Under the pieces are notes generated by a model, which searched no databases, had not been told where the DNA came from, and saw only the letters and a list, made by a program, of their open reading frames with translations. A stretch of 64,000 nt of DNA from Diaporthe sp. PMI_573 (lineage: Eukaryota; Ascomycota; Sordariomycetes; Diaporthales; Diaporthaceae), in NCBI GenBank assembly GCA_021399435.1, contig JAJTUP010000004.1:2046001-2110000 (forward strand), read 5' to 3'. A program made the position numbers and the translations under genes. Of this stretch, positions 23,442 to 34,300 are shown piece after piece (the first letter of the stretch is position 1; each line of letters begins with the position of its first letter).

Positions 23442-24354
23442 TCACATCGGTATCCTCCGAATCTCCTCCATCGTCCAGTGCTTGCGCATGTTCTCCGCGC
23501 CAAGAGTTTCCACCTCCTGGTCGAGGTGCTTCCATAGAACTCCACCCCAGGTGTCCATCTTGGACTTGAGGACTGGCATTTCAAGGTCGAGCTCCCTGTT
23601 CCGGCACTTTGATAGATACTCCTGCATGAGGTCCATGCCCTTGTGGATCTCCTTGTGCTGCTGGAGGAGCTCGGCGGCCTTCTTGCCCTTGCCGTTGCTC
23701 TGGAACTCGGGCATCTTGCGGGCCAGTATGGGAAATACGTACGTCTCCTCGATATTGTGGTGCGCAGTGAGATGAGAGATGAACTCCAGTCCTTGGTCGA
23801 TGTACTGCTTCAAGCTCATCCCGGCTGGCCTGCGACCGGACGAGGCTGCGGTGTACAACAGATTCCATGTCTGGCGGAAATGTTCGTGCTAGATCTAGAA
23901 TTAGAAAGGTGACCGGATAGATGAGAAGTGTTAAAGGGAAATAAAGTCGGCTCACGAAATAATTCATATGCTCGGCCAGCCGGTTGTATTGCTTGAACTC
24001 GTGACCAGACAATGGCGGCAGGGCTGGTTCTGATTTCGACCCAGCGGAGCTTGAGGTCTCAGCCTTGCCGGACTCTGTCTCCTTGGGACATTGGGACTCC
24101 ACGGCATCTAACGCCTCTTGCGCCGAAACTTGTGCTGATTGATCCGCCATGCTACTGAAGGCGCGGCGTAGTGGAGCGTGAGTGGGCAGAAGAGACGGGC
24201 TCTTTCGTCGTGTGTAATATGAGGAAGCCGAAATACGGCCTTGTAGTGCCAGCTCCTGGTGAAGTCCTAACGAAGTTGACTGAGGACAAATGCTCCTTTG
24301 TATAATCCGTGCACAATATGAAGACGCTCTCTCGGCCAAGAGAATGGAGCGCAT
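23442..24354 (-). CDS. Hemerythrin-like (HHE) cation-binding protein, probably mitochondrial
   Basis: Exons 24354-23956 and 23888-23442 give 281 residues. The chosen start gives MRSILLAERASSYCARIIQR, rich in Arg and Ser without acids except one Glu, and RRAFSS about 58 residues later looks like a presequence processing region; an in-frame ATG at 24399 would add 15 residues. The hemerythrin four-helix motifs follow in order: HMNYF, HEHFRQTW (across the intron), HLTAHHNIEETYVFP, QQHKEIHKGMD and WKHLDQEVE. Such proteins bind a non-haem di-iron or other metal site, and members serve in oxygen, iron or nitrosative-stress sensing. The substrate is not deducible. Its stop lies about 107 bp from the rhodopsin-domain stop, so the two genes converge closely. 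Confidence 0.85.
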
Positions 24355-26444
24355 GAGAGATCTGTCGCAGAGCTTATAGACCTTCTCGACAACAAACAAA
24401 ATGAAAATCTGAGTTTTAAAATGTTAGGCCGAATAAGTCTCGAGATGCAAAGAATACACTATGATCAGGTTGACTTTTTTTTTTTTTCACAACAAAAGAT
24501 CCTCCTCGGGCTCTCAAGCGATTCGATAATGCTGAGTCTTAACGATTGACAAAGCATTTGAAATCACCCCCAGCCCAATTGGACGGTTTGTCTGGCGTCC
24601 CAGGGCCTTGTTTAGCGGGTCAAGGTCCCAGAATTCGTCCCGCGCGGCTTCTCCCACCTCCCTGGGCTCCACTCCCGCCCAACTCGGCCTCGGTCTCGGC
24701 AGAGACACCAGTGCCCGGCGCAACTTCGACCTGGTCGCCCGAGGAAACACGCCGCTTGGTTCCCAAGCTGCCTCGCCGGGATCGCATGCCCACGAGCGAG
24801 TCTGGCGCACTCGTGGCCGCCCGGGATCTTCATGCTTGCTAGCGCGCGCGGTTGACTACACACGTTCATGTTCCCGCCTCCCAAGTTAGGATCCGCCTAG
24901 TGTTGGGCGATGTCGCCGTGGCGATCCCAGCGGCCATGCTACCGACTTCGCCAGCACACAAATACGCCGCTTCTATTGCTCTTTTGAAGGTGAGACCAGG
25001 GCGACACTGCCGACAGCATTGACTAATCGAGGGCTGATTTGTCTCGGAGGTTCACCAAGCACAGAGGCGAGAACTGGCACCATTGAAATCCAAGTCTTGG
25101 ATATCAATGAGATATTGCGGCCTGGGTGGTCTGGCAGGATTTGGAAAGGAACCCATTCAAAGAAAAAAAAAAATTAAAAAAAAAATAAGAATCAGACTCA
25201 TCTCCCCTGGTCAGCAAGTTCGCCGCCTATGCTGGCCACGATGGTGGTCTCCATTGCGTGTGACGGTGCGTGCGACTCCAGAAAGCTACCTAACATTGGT
25301 GAGAAGCCGACAAGCCCAGCGGCGGTACCCCAGAATTCAAGCATGAAAGACCGACCTGTACCGAGACGGAACCGCGGGCCCGGTACCGCCCCAGGGGGAC
25401 GGCGCAACCAGCGGGTGAAATCCCACACTGTGTCCGGTGTCGACTGTATACATGGCCATTCGCAAGGGACGTTCTCGCACGGCGTTCTTGACCCTGTCCT
25501 GGCTGATGTGGTGTAGCCATGCCGAACAGGGAAGTCCTTCGGATGAAGCGAGGCAATTGTAGTCTAGAGGATATTCAGCTTCTTCATGTGTTGATGCCGG
25601 GATTTCGGGCGGTCGAAATATATGCCTGTCGCGCCATGAATGACTGGTGCTACACACCCTGCACCACAGTGGCGCGACTCGGAAGTGATCTTCGAACATT
25701 GGCACCTGATAAAATGAATTGACTGGACGTGCGTCCCGTCCATGCAATTTTGCCGTGCGAGTCCTTCCGTACGCCTGCACATGATTGTTGCAAGTTTGGG
25801 TGCTCCAAGACATGACAATGAGCAAGCAGACTGGCAGACTCGCCAATCGAGGTTGGGAGCCCTTCCGGATAATTTCACAAGTAATTGAGGAACTAGTCAC
25901 GAATAAAGGAGTCACCGGGATGATCAGATGCAAGTGTTACCCTGGATAGACGCGGACCCCTGAGACCGCGGTAAATATATACAGTGTGAGGTTTTCCTTC
26001 GGTTCCGACATCTACATGCAGTCGACAGAATCGACACCGCTGATGATGGGTGCTGGACCTTACACCTGACGCCGTGTTGCGGCCTTATGTCTTTGGAAAC
26101 ATACTCAATCTCGCCACAGACGACTCCGCCCGAGCCCGACGGTTCTGTTGTCCAAGCAAAACGCCTCAAACCCGCCTTCCGTAATAACCCGTCCGTGGAA
26201 AGTAAAATCAATGAACAGCCATATACTCCGTAGCCCACCCTTGCAATGCGCATGAATTGATGTATTCCCGCAATTTGTCCTTGCTCGGTTCCACGTACAC
26301 GGTCGGTGTCTGAAGCTCTCGTCGCGCGCTAAAGATGTACATCGCCCGTGGGTGCTAGTCTTGCCCAGCTTCATGTGAGTGCATACCAGTATCAGCGGCG
26401 GCCGGGGTCTCTGGACAGTCATAGTTCCTGTGATCCTCCACATC
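24355..26444. other. Intergenic, about 2.1 kb, no gene recognised
   Basis: The stretch contains a T tract near 24474-24487 and an A-rich tract near 25162-25190. Several frames of 80-200 codons overlap each other, but none has recognisable protein features. It forms the upstream side of the hemerythrin gene and the 3' flank of the poly-Q gene. Confidence 0.4.
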
Positions 26445-27643
26445 CTACATGGTCGACCCCGTGAGCAGTCTCGTCGTCGGGTCGTCCATGCCGCCCAGCT
26501 GCATGTCCATGCCACCCCGTTCAATGGCCTCCATGCGGGCTTCCATCTGGTTGATCCTGCCGTCCAACATAGGTCCGCTCATCATGGGAACACGGTTTTG
26601 AATCATGTGGTTGTGATGACTCTGCTGGTTCTGCTGGGGCTGTTGATTCTGTTGGCTCAACTGGCTCTGTTGGTTTTGCTCGAAGGATTCGATCCGCTTC
26701 TCCATGCTTTCTAACCGGGACTCTAGCCTGGTGAAGCCCTGGGTCATCTCGTGGGTCATGCGGTCAATTTTGTTGGTCAGGCTTCGAATGTTCTGCGCAA
26801 CCGGCGTGTTCTCCTGCCCTGGCGGTGCGGTAGGCACGCGCGGTTCGTGGTTATGCCGTGACTCTTGCACGACGAAACGCCATTGGTTTCCCAGCTGTAC
26901 CTCACACACGGCTTTCCCGCGCCACGGACAGTCTACCTTGCGCGTGCTGGGGTTGCGCTTCTTGGCAGTACTGCTGTACTTGACCCCTCCGCGGTCACAC
27001 ACCAGGTCGAAGCGCGTCGGCTTCCCCTCCCGGTAGTTGCTCGACCGGAGCTTCACAACCCCGTATCCTTGATCCTTTGCCACCCGCTGTACGGCAGTCA
27101 AAAGGTCCTCGAATGATCGATAAATGCCTTCGGGTGGGGGCGCCAATGCCGGCGCAGGAGAGGTAGGCATGGCGGAGGACGAGGTTCGCGGAGCACTCGA
27201 CGGGCCTGGAAGAGACCAGTTCTGAGGTGTCTGGGGTGGTGCACTCTGCTTGGAGGATGTGGCTACCGTGGGGGTTGACTGCGATGCCTGTTGGTTCGCG
27301 GGAGGCGGAGGAGTTGGCACCGATGCCGAAGGGGCCGGTGAAGGCAGGTTCGTCTGCAGGAGACCAAGTCGATCGGTAGTGGTGGTGGAAGGGCCAGCGG
27401 CAGCTTGTTGTTGCTGCTGCTGCTGCTGCCTCTGGTCGTTCAGCTTTCGTTTCTTCGTTTGTCGCGGCTGAGATTGCGGCGCCGGGGCGGGCACAGACAC
27501 GGGCGTAGAGGAAGTGGGTGCAGCTGGCGGAAGGGAAGCAGGCACCGGCGTGGAAGTTGGAATAGGGATGGTCGAAGCTGGGCGGGATGGCGGCAACTGT
27601 TGCTGCGCCTGCTGCTGCTGTACCTGCTGCTGCTGTACCTGCA

Positions 27644-27693
<50 letters not shown>

Positions 27694-28004
27694 GCCTGCT
27701 GCTGTTGTTGTTGCTGCTGCTGATGTTGTTGCTGTTGGTGTTGATGCTGCTGCTGTTGCTGCTGCTGCACACTGTTCACATGCGGCGGCTGGACCGGCTG
27801 CCAGTGCTGATGTCCATAACCACCTGCTACAGCAGGATGGTGATGTTGTGCAGGAGGTTGAGAGAAGGGGTGGGATGTATGGTGTGGATGGTACGAGGCA
27901 TGGGATGGCTGGACAGTGCCAACTGGAACTGTGTTGTCGTCGTGAGTGATGCTTGGGAGCCCGCTAGGTACGCTGTCGTCGGCCCAGCCAATCATCCGGT
28001 CCAT
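26445..28004 (-). CDS. Poly-glutamine protein with FAR1-like DNA-binding domain
   Basis: A single exon of 519 codons. Residues 1-75 are His/Pro-rich. Residues about 80-140 are almost pure Gln with His, Ala and Val interruptions. A Pro/Ser-rich linker with KKRKLNDQRQ (a likely nuclear signal) follows. Residues about 290-395 form a compact domain: YRSFEDLLTAVQRVAKDQGY, FDLVCDRGG, KKRNPSTRKVDCPWR and SRHNHEP, spacing two Cys and an HNH in the manner of the FAR1/WRKY-GCM1 zinc fold found in transposase-derived transcription factors. The C-terminus is a coiled coil (IRSLTNKIDRMTHEMTQGF and two further heptad stretches) with a second Gln/His tract. This suggests a nuclear DNA-binding regulator that oligomerises; no target is known. 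Confidence 0.85.
27601..27772 (-). repeat. CAG-type trinucleotide repeat encoding poly-Gln
   Basis: Reading the gene strand, mostly CAG (some CAA) codons run for about 55 positions with GTA, CAT and GCC interruptions. On the plus strand it appears as CTG repeats. The tract is likely to vary in length between strains. Confidence 0.9.
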
Positions 28005-28991
28005 GCTGCAACCTCGCGTGGGCTAAGGTGGAACTCCAAGCCGGTCTGGCAGGCGGGCTGATTGGTCGAGTATGCCTGAGCCGTCAGGCAGATCCGGACC
28101 TAGGCGCGTCGCAGCGTGCAGCAAGAGAAGCCCAGCGTGTGAGGAAGCTCGGGGCTGGTGGTGTGCCGTCTTGCGTGTGTTTGCAGGGTTTTGTCACCGT
28201 GTCGAGGGAGAGAGAGGGTGGTACGGCAGTCGGGGTCGAGTCAAGGTCAAGGTCAGCGAACAAGCCAGGACTTCTTGCCTCGCGGGTGGTGAGCTTTGTT
28301 TTTTTTTTCGTCCTTTTTTTTCGGGGGGCCCGGCCAGTTCTGCTGCAGGAGGTTTGACTGGTTAGGTAGCTCGAACCGTCAATAGAAGATTGGATCAAGC
28401 CCGGAGAAAACCAGGCCTCTGGCAGGTGCTGGCCTTTTTTTCGGTGGAATGTTCTTCCCAGGGGCCTTTGCCATCTGGCCCGCCAGCAGACCGTGGCTTA
28501 TCCCCCTTATCACGTCGCAGCAGGGGCGGGGCCAGAATCAAACGGACGGGCCTGACAGGAAAGCTGGGGGGATGTGGGAGCTGACTGCAACCCAAGCTGT
28601 CTGGGCTGTCTATCTACAGGGGTGACTGCACAGTGATGTCCATCACATCTGTGCGATTGACTGACGGACAGGCTGGTTTATACTGACAGACCAAATGCGC
28701 ACTGTCTGACCTCAGTGCCCGACTAAGTAACCTAGCTCTGATCACTTCTGTTTAAGCTTGCTTCGAGTGTGACAATCACTCTGCTCATTGCAGGCCGACA
28801 AACGGAACTCGGGTATTGTGGCCATCACGGTGAACTGCCCCAAACTTCCAATTTGGTTTGGGCGTCTTGTGTGATGCCGAGTCCTTCCTACTCCTTCGCT
28901 TGACAGAACGAGACCACACCTTCCTTGGTCTTGATCCTCCCAATCCAGAGTGGTCAGATCACAAACACCCGTTCCCAATCCCACAGTCATC
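28005..28991. other. Intergenic, about 990 bp between divergent genes
   Basis: Holds the promoters of the poly-Q protein and of the small conserved gene. T tracts near 28301-28321 and 28435-28442 are typical nucleosome-poor promoter elements. No gene recognised. Confidence 0.45.
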
Positions 28992-29469
28992 ATGGTCGTC
29001 CCGGACCAGAAAGCGGCTTCAGGAAAGGAGTGGGATGAGGCCGAGATCGAACAAGCGCTGAAGCGACTGGGTGAACTCCACCACCAGGCAAGTCTTCGCC
29101 GAGCATGTCCAGCTAGAGCCACCAGAGTCGCCCGCTGACGGTACGACCTCTACAGATGCGCAACCTGCGCTCGACCATTCCCAGGGCAATGGAGCCCCTT
29201 TCCATCCATTCCTCGCGTATGTCGACTCATGCACAATCCTAGCCACCGCTCTTTGCTAACCAACCCACCCAGCCGAAGCGACATTCTCGGCCCTCCGCGA
29301 ATCCACAAAGTCTGCGTGCGGCGAGATTAGAGAATACAAGCAGTCGGCCACAAGCGAGGAAACCACAAAGGTCCTCGAGCGTGCGAAACAGAGCCGGAAG
29401 GACAACCCAAAGGGCATCAAACCGTGGCGAGCAAGAGATGACCCTGACTGGTTGACCACCAACACTTGA
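28992..29469 (+). CDS. Small conserved fungal protein (117 aa), with a GC-AG intron
   Basis: Exons 28992-29087, 29156-29216 and 29273-29469 join in frame. The first intron has the non-canonical donor GCAAGT after CACCAG and the acceptor CTACAG; without it the reading frame closes soon after codon 32. The second uses GTATGT with a CTAAC branch site and CCCAG. The joined protein has DEAEIEQALKRLGELHHQMR, then NLRSTIPRAMEPLS, a charged helix EATFSALRESTKSACGEIRE, and ends NPKGIKPWRARDDPDW before a short tail. I remember this pattern (helix, LRSTIPR, KGIKPWR..DPDW) from uncharacterised ascomycete proteins of the same size. The protein looks all-helical and soluble. No function is known to me. Confidence 0.8.
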
Positions 29470-30032
29470 GGCAGCCCTGTTGCTGTGAGCATTGAGGCAT
29501 CAGGCGTTTAGGCTGGCGGGTTAAATCAAAACCATCTGTGCATTTGCCATCATTGAATCTTGGTATGGCCACGCCTGTGCTGGCCAAAGGCAAAAGGAGC
29601 ACGAGCATCTCAGGCTTGACGCGTCTGAGTCGGCGCGCCTCATCCGGCCATAATAATGGAACATATGAAAGAAGGCAACTAATGAAGAAGAGCGGCGTCT
29701 CCTAGGTCTTCCGGTCCAGTTTGGACTAGCAAATTCGGAAAGGGCATTTAGAGGCCGAACATGCGCGAAGACGGGACGACTCGCGTGAAGACCAGCGAGG
29801 GAGGGTGAGCCTCTGGGCAAGGAGAACATGGCCGGTGTGGCTCATCGTTGGGGCTCTCATATAGTAACGATTCTAAGAGGAGATGCTCGCGAAGCAGCCA
29901 GCCATGAGAAACGGATCACTGGCATATCCGGGACGAGCTTGTCTCACTGAGGCACTCCCAGATCTCATACGAATTTACTGTGTCAGAATTGTCCTATGAG
30001 AAATGACGCCGGAATTTTGACAGTGGAGATGT
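29470..30032. other. Intergenic, about 560 bp
   Basis: 3' flank of the small conserved gene leading to a dispersed repeat. No gene recognised. Confidence 0.45.
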
Positions 30033-30280
30033 CACATACATTATTACAATAACATCACCACATGTTCAAAAATCGCAAGACGTCACTACGGAGCCCCTTG
30101 TGGCTTGATTACCATCTACCTACCTGGGTAGATACCTGGTCACCTCTAGATGCCCCATAGGAGGTTTCCCCATAGGAGGTTCTTCCATAGGAGGTTACCC
30201 TATAGGAGGTTGAGCAGTTGCCTATGTGGTTCATTGGGTAAGTACCTAGGTAAGTATTTATGCTGTGGCCGCGTAGCGGG
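30033..30280 (-). repeat. Dispersed repeat element, copy A, with four 15-bp units
   Basis: At 30156-30215 four exact 15-bp periods occur: CATAGGAGGTTTCCC, CATAGGAGGTTCTTC, CATAGGAGGTTACCC and TATAGGAGGTTGAGC. The flanks also match a second copy near 51.4-51.56 kb: CACATACATTATTACAATAA on the left, a shared CTGTGGCTT-like block in the middle and TGGCCGCGTAGCGG on the right. I see no open frame for a transposase and no terminal inverted repeats. It may be a small non-autonomous element or an old minisatellite-bearing duplication. The strand label is arbitrary. Confidence 0.75.
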
Positions 30281-30711
30281 CACCCGAGCAAAGCTCGTAA
30301 ACCTAGAATCCAGTTTGTGGTTATGTTGAGAGATGATTAGTCACACCCTCATAACAATTCGACGTTGGCAATCGGCGCTGCAAGACCCGTACACAGTCGT
30401 ATAACTGAGTACAAAATAAGAGGCAGCAGAGTTTAGCGCCTGTGTAGACGTTTGGGAATTTCCCTCGGGGGGGGGGGGAAGCTTAATTTGCTTCGCGGGT
30501 AAGGGGTAGCACCGCCACATCAGCCACACTTCTGTTCGAGCACGACCGACCCCTGCCCACTAGCGGCTTGGTGGTCCGAGCTTAACCACCACAAAAAATC
30601 CTAGCAGGCCTGCCACTTCAAAACTCCGTCTACCTTTTTGCGCCTTCGACCACCAGAAAGACCCACGTTTGCCAGAAAGTCAACCTCTGCGACGACATCA
30701 ACACCGACAAA

Positions 30712-31478
30712 ATGGCCGGCACTCGTGTGATTTACAGACGCCGTAACGGGTGAGGACCACTGGACCCCGATTTATCTGGGACCTACCGGATTTGGGAGGG
30801 AATTGCATTCACTGACTGAATGTCCTCTGCCACAGCTACAACACCACCTCGAACCGGACCCGTATCGTCAAGACCCCTGGCGGCGAGTCGCGCATCCTTC
30901 ACATCAAGAAGCGAGGAACTGCCCCCAAGTGCGGTGACTGTGGCACCAAGCTGCCTGGCGTAAGTCTATCCCCTTGGTCCGTCGGCGAGTGAGCGGGATG
31001 CAATCGAAGAGGGCAAAGCAAGAGGGCCTGGCCACCTTAATGCGCAAAATTCCACGGCTGCGACAACATCCTGAGCAACAAACGACAACCAGAAAACCGA
31101 CCCATAGGAAGGAATTAGTCGAATCGAGAATCTGCTTGGATGGAATGGGGATGAAAGCACCTCGAACTCCGCGAACCATTTGCCCTCCCGACCTCGCCTG
31201 GCACAATACCGCGTTCTTTCGCATGAGACGAGAGGCACACATGGCACATCATTACCTGGGACACCGGCTAATGTGAATGATGTGATCAGATCCCTGCCCT
31301 GCGGCCCCGCGAGTACGCCCAGATCTCCAAGCCCAAGAAGACCGTCCAGCGAGCATACGGTGGCTCACGATGCGGTAACTGCGTGCGCGACCGTATCGTC
31401 CGTGCCTTCCTCATCGAGGAGCAGAAGATCGTCAAGAAGGTGCTCAAGGAGGCTGAGCAGGGTCCCAAGAAGAAGTAA
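30712..31478 (+). CDS. RPL34: Large-subunit ribosomal protein eL34 (RPL34), three exons
   Basis: Exons 30712-30749, 30836-30959 and 31290-31478 give 116 residues. The protein reads [73 protein letters not shown] and [19 protein letters not shown], ending EAEQGPKKK. The two CxxC pairs are the zinc-binding cysteines of eL34. Donors are GTGAGG and GTAAGT. The second intron (330 bp) is long for this genome, as is common in ribosomal-protein genes; I looked for a box C/D snoRNA in it and found no convincing box pair. Cytosolic 60S component. Confidence 0.97.
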
Positions 31479-32158
31479 ACTGGTGTTGGTCGAGGAGGGG
31501 TTCCTTTAGCGATGTCGGTACAAGGGAATGGACGGTCACGCAAGCAGAGGCGGATCTTGGACGGTCTTGATCCTGGCTCAGGTGTTACCCGGGAAATAAA
31601 AGGGCTGCATGATATCTCTCAATGAGACAGCAAAGGGCATCAACCGCTGTTTCTCTATTCTTTGGGGCTTGCTTTACAGCGTCTTGATGATCGCAATGAT
31701 ACAGACCATCGAGTCGTCAAAAGACAAACTGAGAGCCTCGACATCTTGGGCTACGTGATGGTCCATGGGTCCATGCAGCGTTGGACTGGTCTGGACAGGA
31801 TAGGTCGGTTCCAGTTAATCACTGGTTCACTACGTACCTAGGTATTCTGTGTGATCCCCGAGGCCCGAATCGGAATCACCATGTCCACCTTCTCAGGACG
31901 AGAATCGTACATGTAGCCCTCCCACAGCCGATTGCCACCCATGTTCTTTCGTATCTGGTGCGAATATGTCCTGTACAATTCACTGTAGTTATCGAATTAA
32001 AGCGCCGTGCTCTTGGTGGGAGCGCCCGGCAGGCTAAGCCTGTGACGGTCAATGACGTGGGGAACGAGCTCTGCTTCAAATCATAATATTCGCTTTCCTC
32101 CCCCACGCAACTTTTCGCCCAGCATGTCGGACATCCCGCCATATTCAACAACACCCAC
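31479..32158. other. Intergenic, about 680 bp
   Basis: 3' flank of RPL34 and promoter of the NDUFAF3-like gene. No further gene recognised; a TACCTAGGTA palindrome sits near 31835. Confidence 0.45.
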
Positions 32159-32975
32159 ATGATGGCCCTGCGCGTAGGCCCCAAGAGCGTTCTGCGACCT
32201 CTTGCAGCAACTGGCGGCAGCCTGCTGCAAGGCTTTGCGCCGAGGCACGCAAGGAGCCTGCCTCGACCTCTGGCATCCCAACTCAGCCATCGGCTACGAT
32301 CAAGGACGCCGGTACCCTCCCCATTCGCGACACGACAATGCGCCCCGCTGCACACTTCCTCCGCCCGCCCGTCCTCCAAGCGGGCCCGAGCCCACAATGA
32401 CGAGGAGATACCCGACGGCCCTCCGACGACCGACTTCTCGCGCATGGACATGCTGGGCCAGACCCCCGCGCCCTCGACCTCGGTGGACATCTGCTCGTCC
32501 GACGGGTTCAAGCTCAACAGCGGGGTCTCGATATACGACGGCAACGGGGTTGTGCTCGTGGGCGGCGAGGCGTTCGCGTGGCGGCCCTGGGGCCCCGACA
32601 TGAGGCTCGTCAACGCCAAAGGCCAGTGGGAGGTTTCGGAGGAGGCTTTCGCGGTGCTGGATCTGCTGTGGCCTCGGCCGGGTATGTGCCACACGACAAC
32701 GCGTTCATAGGACACCCTATGGAGACATGACATGGCTGACTTGGTGTGTCACATTTGCAGATTTGATCATACTGGGGCTGGGGCCTGAGATGCGGCCCCT
32801 GAGCCCTGCGACGAGGAAATACCTAGGCAGCCTGGGTCTGCGCGTTGAGGTTCTCGACACGAGGAATGCGGCATCTCAGTTTAACATGCTGGCCACGGAG
32901 AGGGGAGTCGACGAGGTGGCTGCGGCACTGATACCAATTGGTTGGAGAGAGGGCGTCGGGGCCAACTACGACTAG
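32159..32975 (+). CDS. Mitochondrial complex I assembly factor NDUFAF3-like (Mth938 domain)
   Basis: Exons 32159-32681 and 32761-32975 give 245 residues. The first 70 or so are Arg/Ser/Leu-rich with few acids (MALRVGPKSVLRPLAATGGS), a clear mitochondrial presequence, followed by PLHTSSARP. The mature part has DFSRMDMLGQTPAPSTSVD, SGVSIYDGNGVVLVGGEAF, WRPWGPDMRL and, after the intron, LIILGLGPEMRPLSP, RVEVLDTRNAASQFNMLATE and RGVDEVAAALIPIGW. This is the DUF498/Mth938 fold of NDUFAF3, which with NDUFAF4 helps build the Q module of respiratory complex I in the matrix. Length and order agree with fungal members. Confidence 0.92.
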
Positions 32976-34300
32976 TGGTCCTGGAGTGTAAAACGCGGTG
33001 TTCTATCTGGACGAGGCCTTTGCTGTGGAAAATTGCCTTCCCTCCTACGTGGAGATAGCCGGCCGTTGAGGGATCATGAGTCTGCCTGCGAGCTCTGAAT
33101 GCGAGGCGTCTTGAGTTTCTTGGAGCAGAGCTTCTCTCTGCTGCATTATCTCGACGACCCAACATACATGCTGCGACTACTGGTCTTGGCTTGGAAGAAG
33201 CATTCCCAGATAATCTACTCGGAATGTTATGCTCTCCGAAGCCGAACAGCCATGAAGGAGATCTCAGCAATGTGGATCCTCCGCGGGCTTCGGATATGAT
33301 CTGAGATCGCAGGAGCAACAACGCTGGGACTTAACAGTGGAGCAATGCGTATACCAAGTCGCCTTTCAATCGAGCGCATTTGACGTGCACACAGCCTTAT
33401 TTGATGTACAGATAATTGGGTTGCGACCACGTCCTAGCCATGCCAGCCATCAAAATTTCCGCAGAGGCTGAGCCACCGCAATTTAAAAAAAAAAACCTTG
33501 ATTCACACAAGTAAAGTGACAAAGAGACGAAAGTTACTGCTGCCATGTTGGCCTTAGTTAAGACATAGGGGCATGTCCAATAGCGGCACACTGTCTGGAA
33601 CACGTTCAAGTGATTGCGCGACTGACTGGTTCGCGGCTGACAGCGGGAGCTACTTACTTGTATGACATCGATCCCCCGTACTCTTGCGTTTTCGACGTCC
33701 CACCGCAGCAGGCGCAGCCCGAACTGCTTATCAACTTCAGACCACACCTGACATCCACGGTATATCCCATTTCACCCATCGCCTCTCAACACCGCTCAGC
33801 CGTGTTCCCTACTGCCACGTGTGTGGTTTGTTTTACTGTCTTCCAAGCTTGTCTCGACCCTTGGCATGCAAAGGGAGGGAGAAGTAGCCCAACCCCGGAT
33901 ATACGGCAACGATAGCTCAGCATCACCACCAGTCGCAATTCGAGATAACAGGACACTTCCTTCAGTAGAGACCACTCAAGGCTCTCCAAGCAGTGCCTGA
34001 CGCAACCTGGAAAGTCCCTGCGACGTCCTCTTCGCAGCTTGGAAGGCAGCTTGTCTTCGCCTTCCCGTTGCTGCCCTTCGTGTGCGTATAGCTCATCCTT
34101 GCGTCCAAGGTTCTGTCATGCTGTGGGTCACGGCTTGGATCTCTGCCTGCTTGTTCCACTCTCCTCCTTGAAGCGTCATTGGGCGCGCCCGAAAAGCAGG
34201 CCAGAACCGATATAACCTTCTGTTCATCTCCTTGAGTCTCTGTAGTGCTCTGTTCTTAGTCTCATTCAGTCAGTCTCGCGGCTCTGTCTGACTCACAGAC
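32976..34300. other. Intergenic, about 1.3 kb
   Basis: Promoter region of the hydrolase-phosphatase gene. An A-tract near 33483-33498 and CT-rich stretches up to 34290 fit a promoter; no gene recognised. Confidence 0.45.

Noticed and set aside
24546..24889. Pro/Arg-rich frames of about 95 codons on both strands
   Set aside because: Typical of GC-rich spacer; no conserved motif, and plus and minus frames are equally open.
27405..28061. 218-codon plus-strand Leu-rich frame
   Set aside because: It is the antisense of the poly-Gln gene; CTG repeats give Leu, Cys or Ala runs in the three frames.
30960..31289. Possible box C/D snoRNA in the long RPL34 intron
   Set aside because: A single ATGATGT-like string near the 3' end lacks a properly spaced D box and terminal stem.
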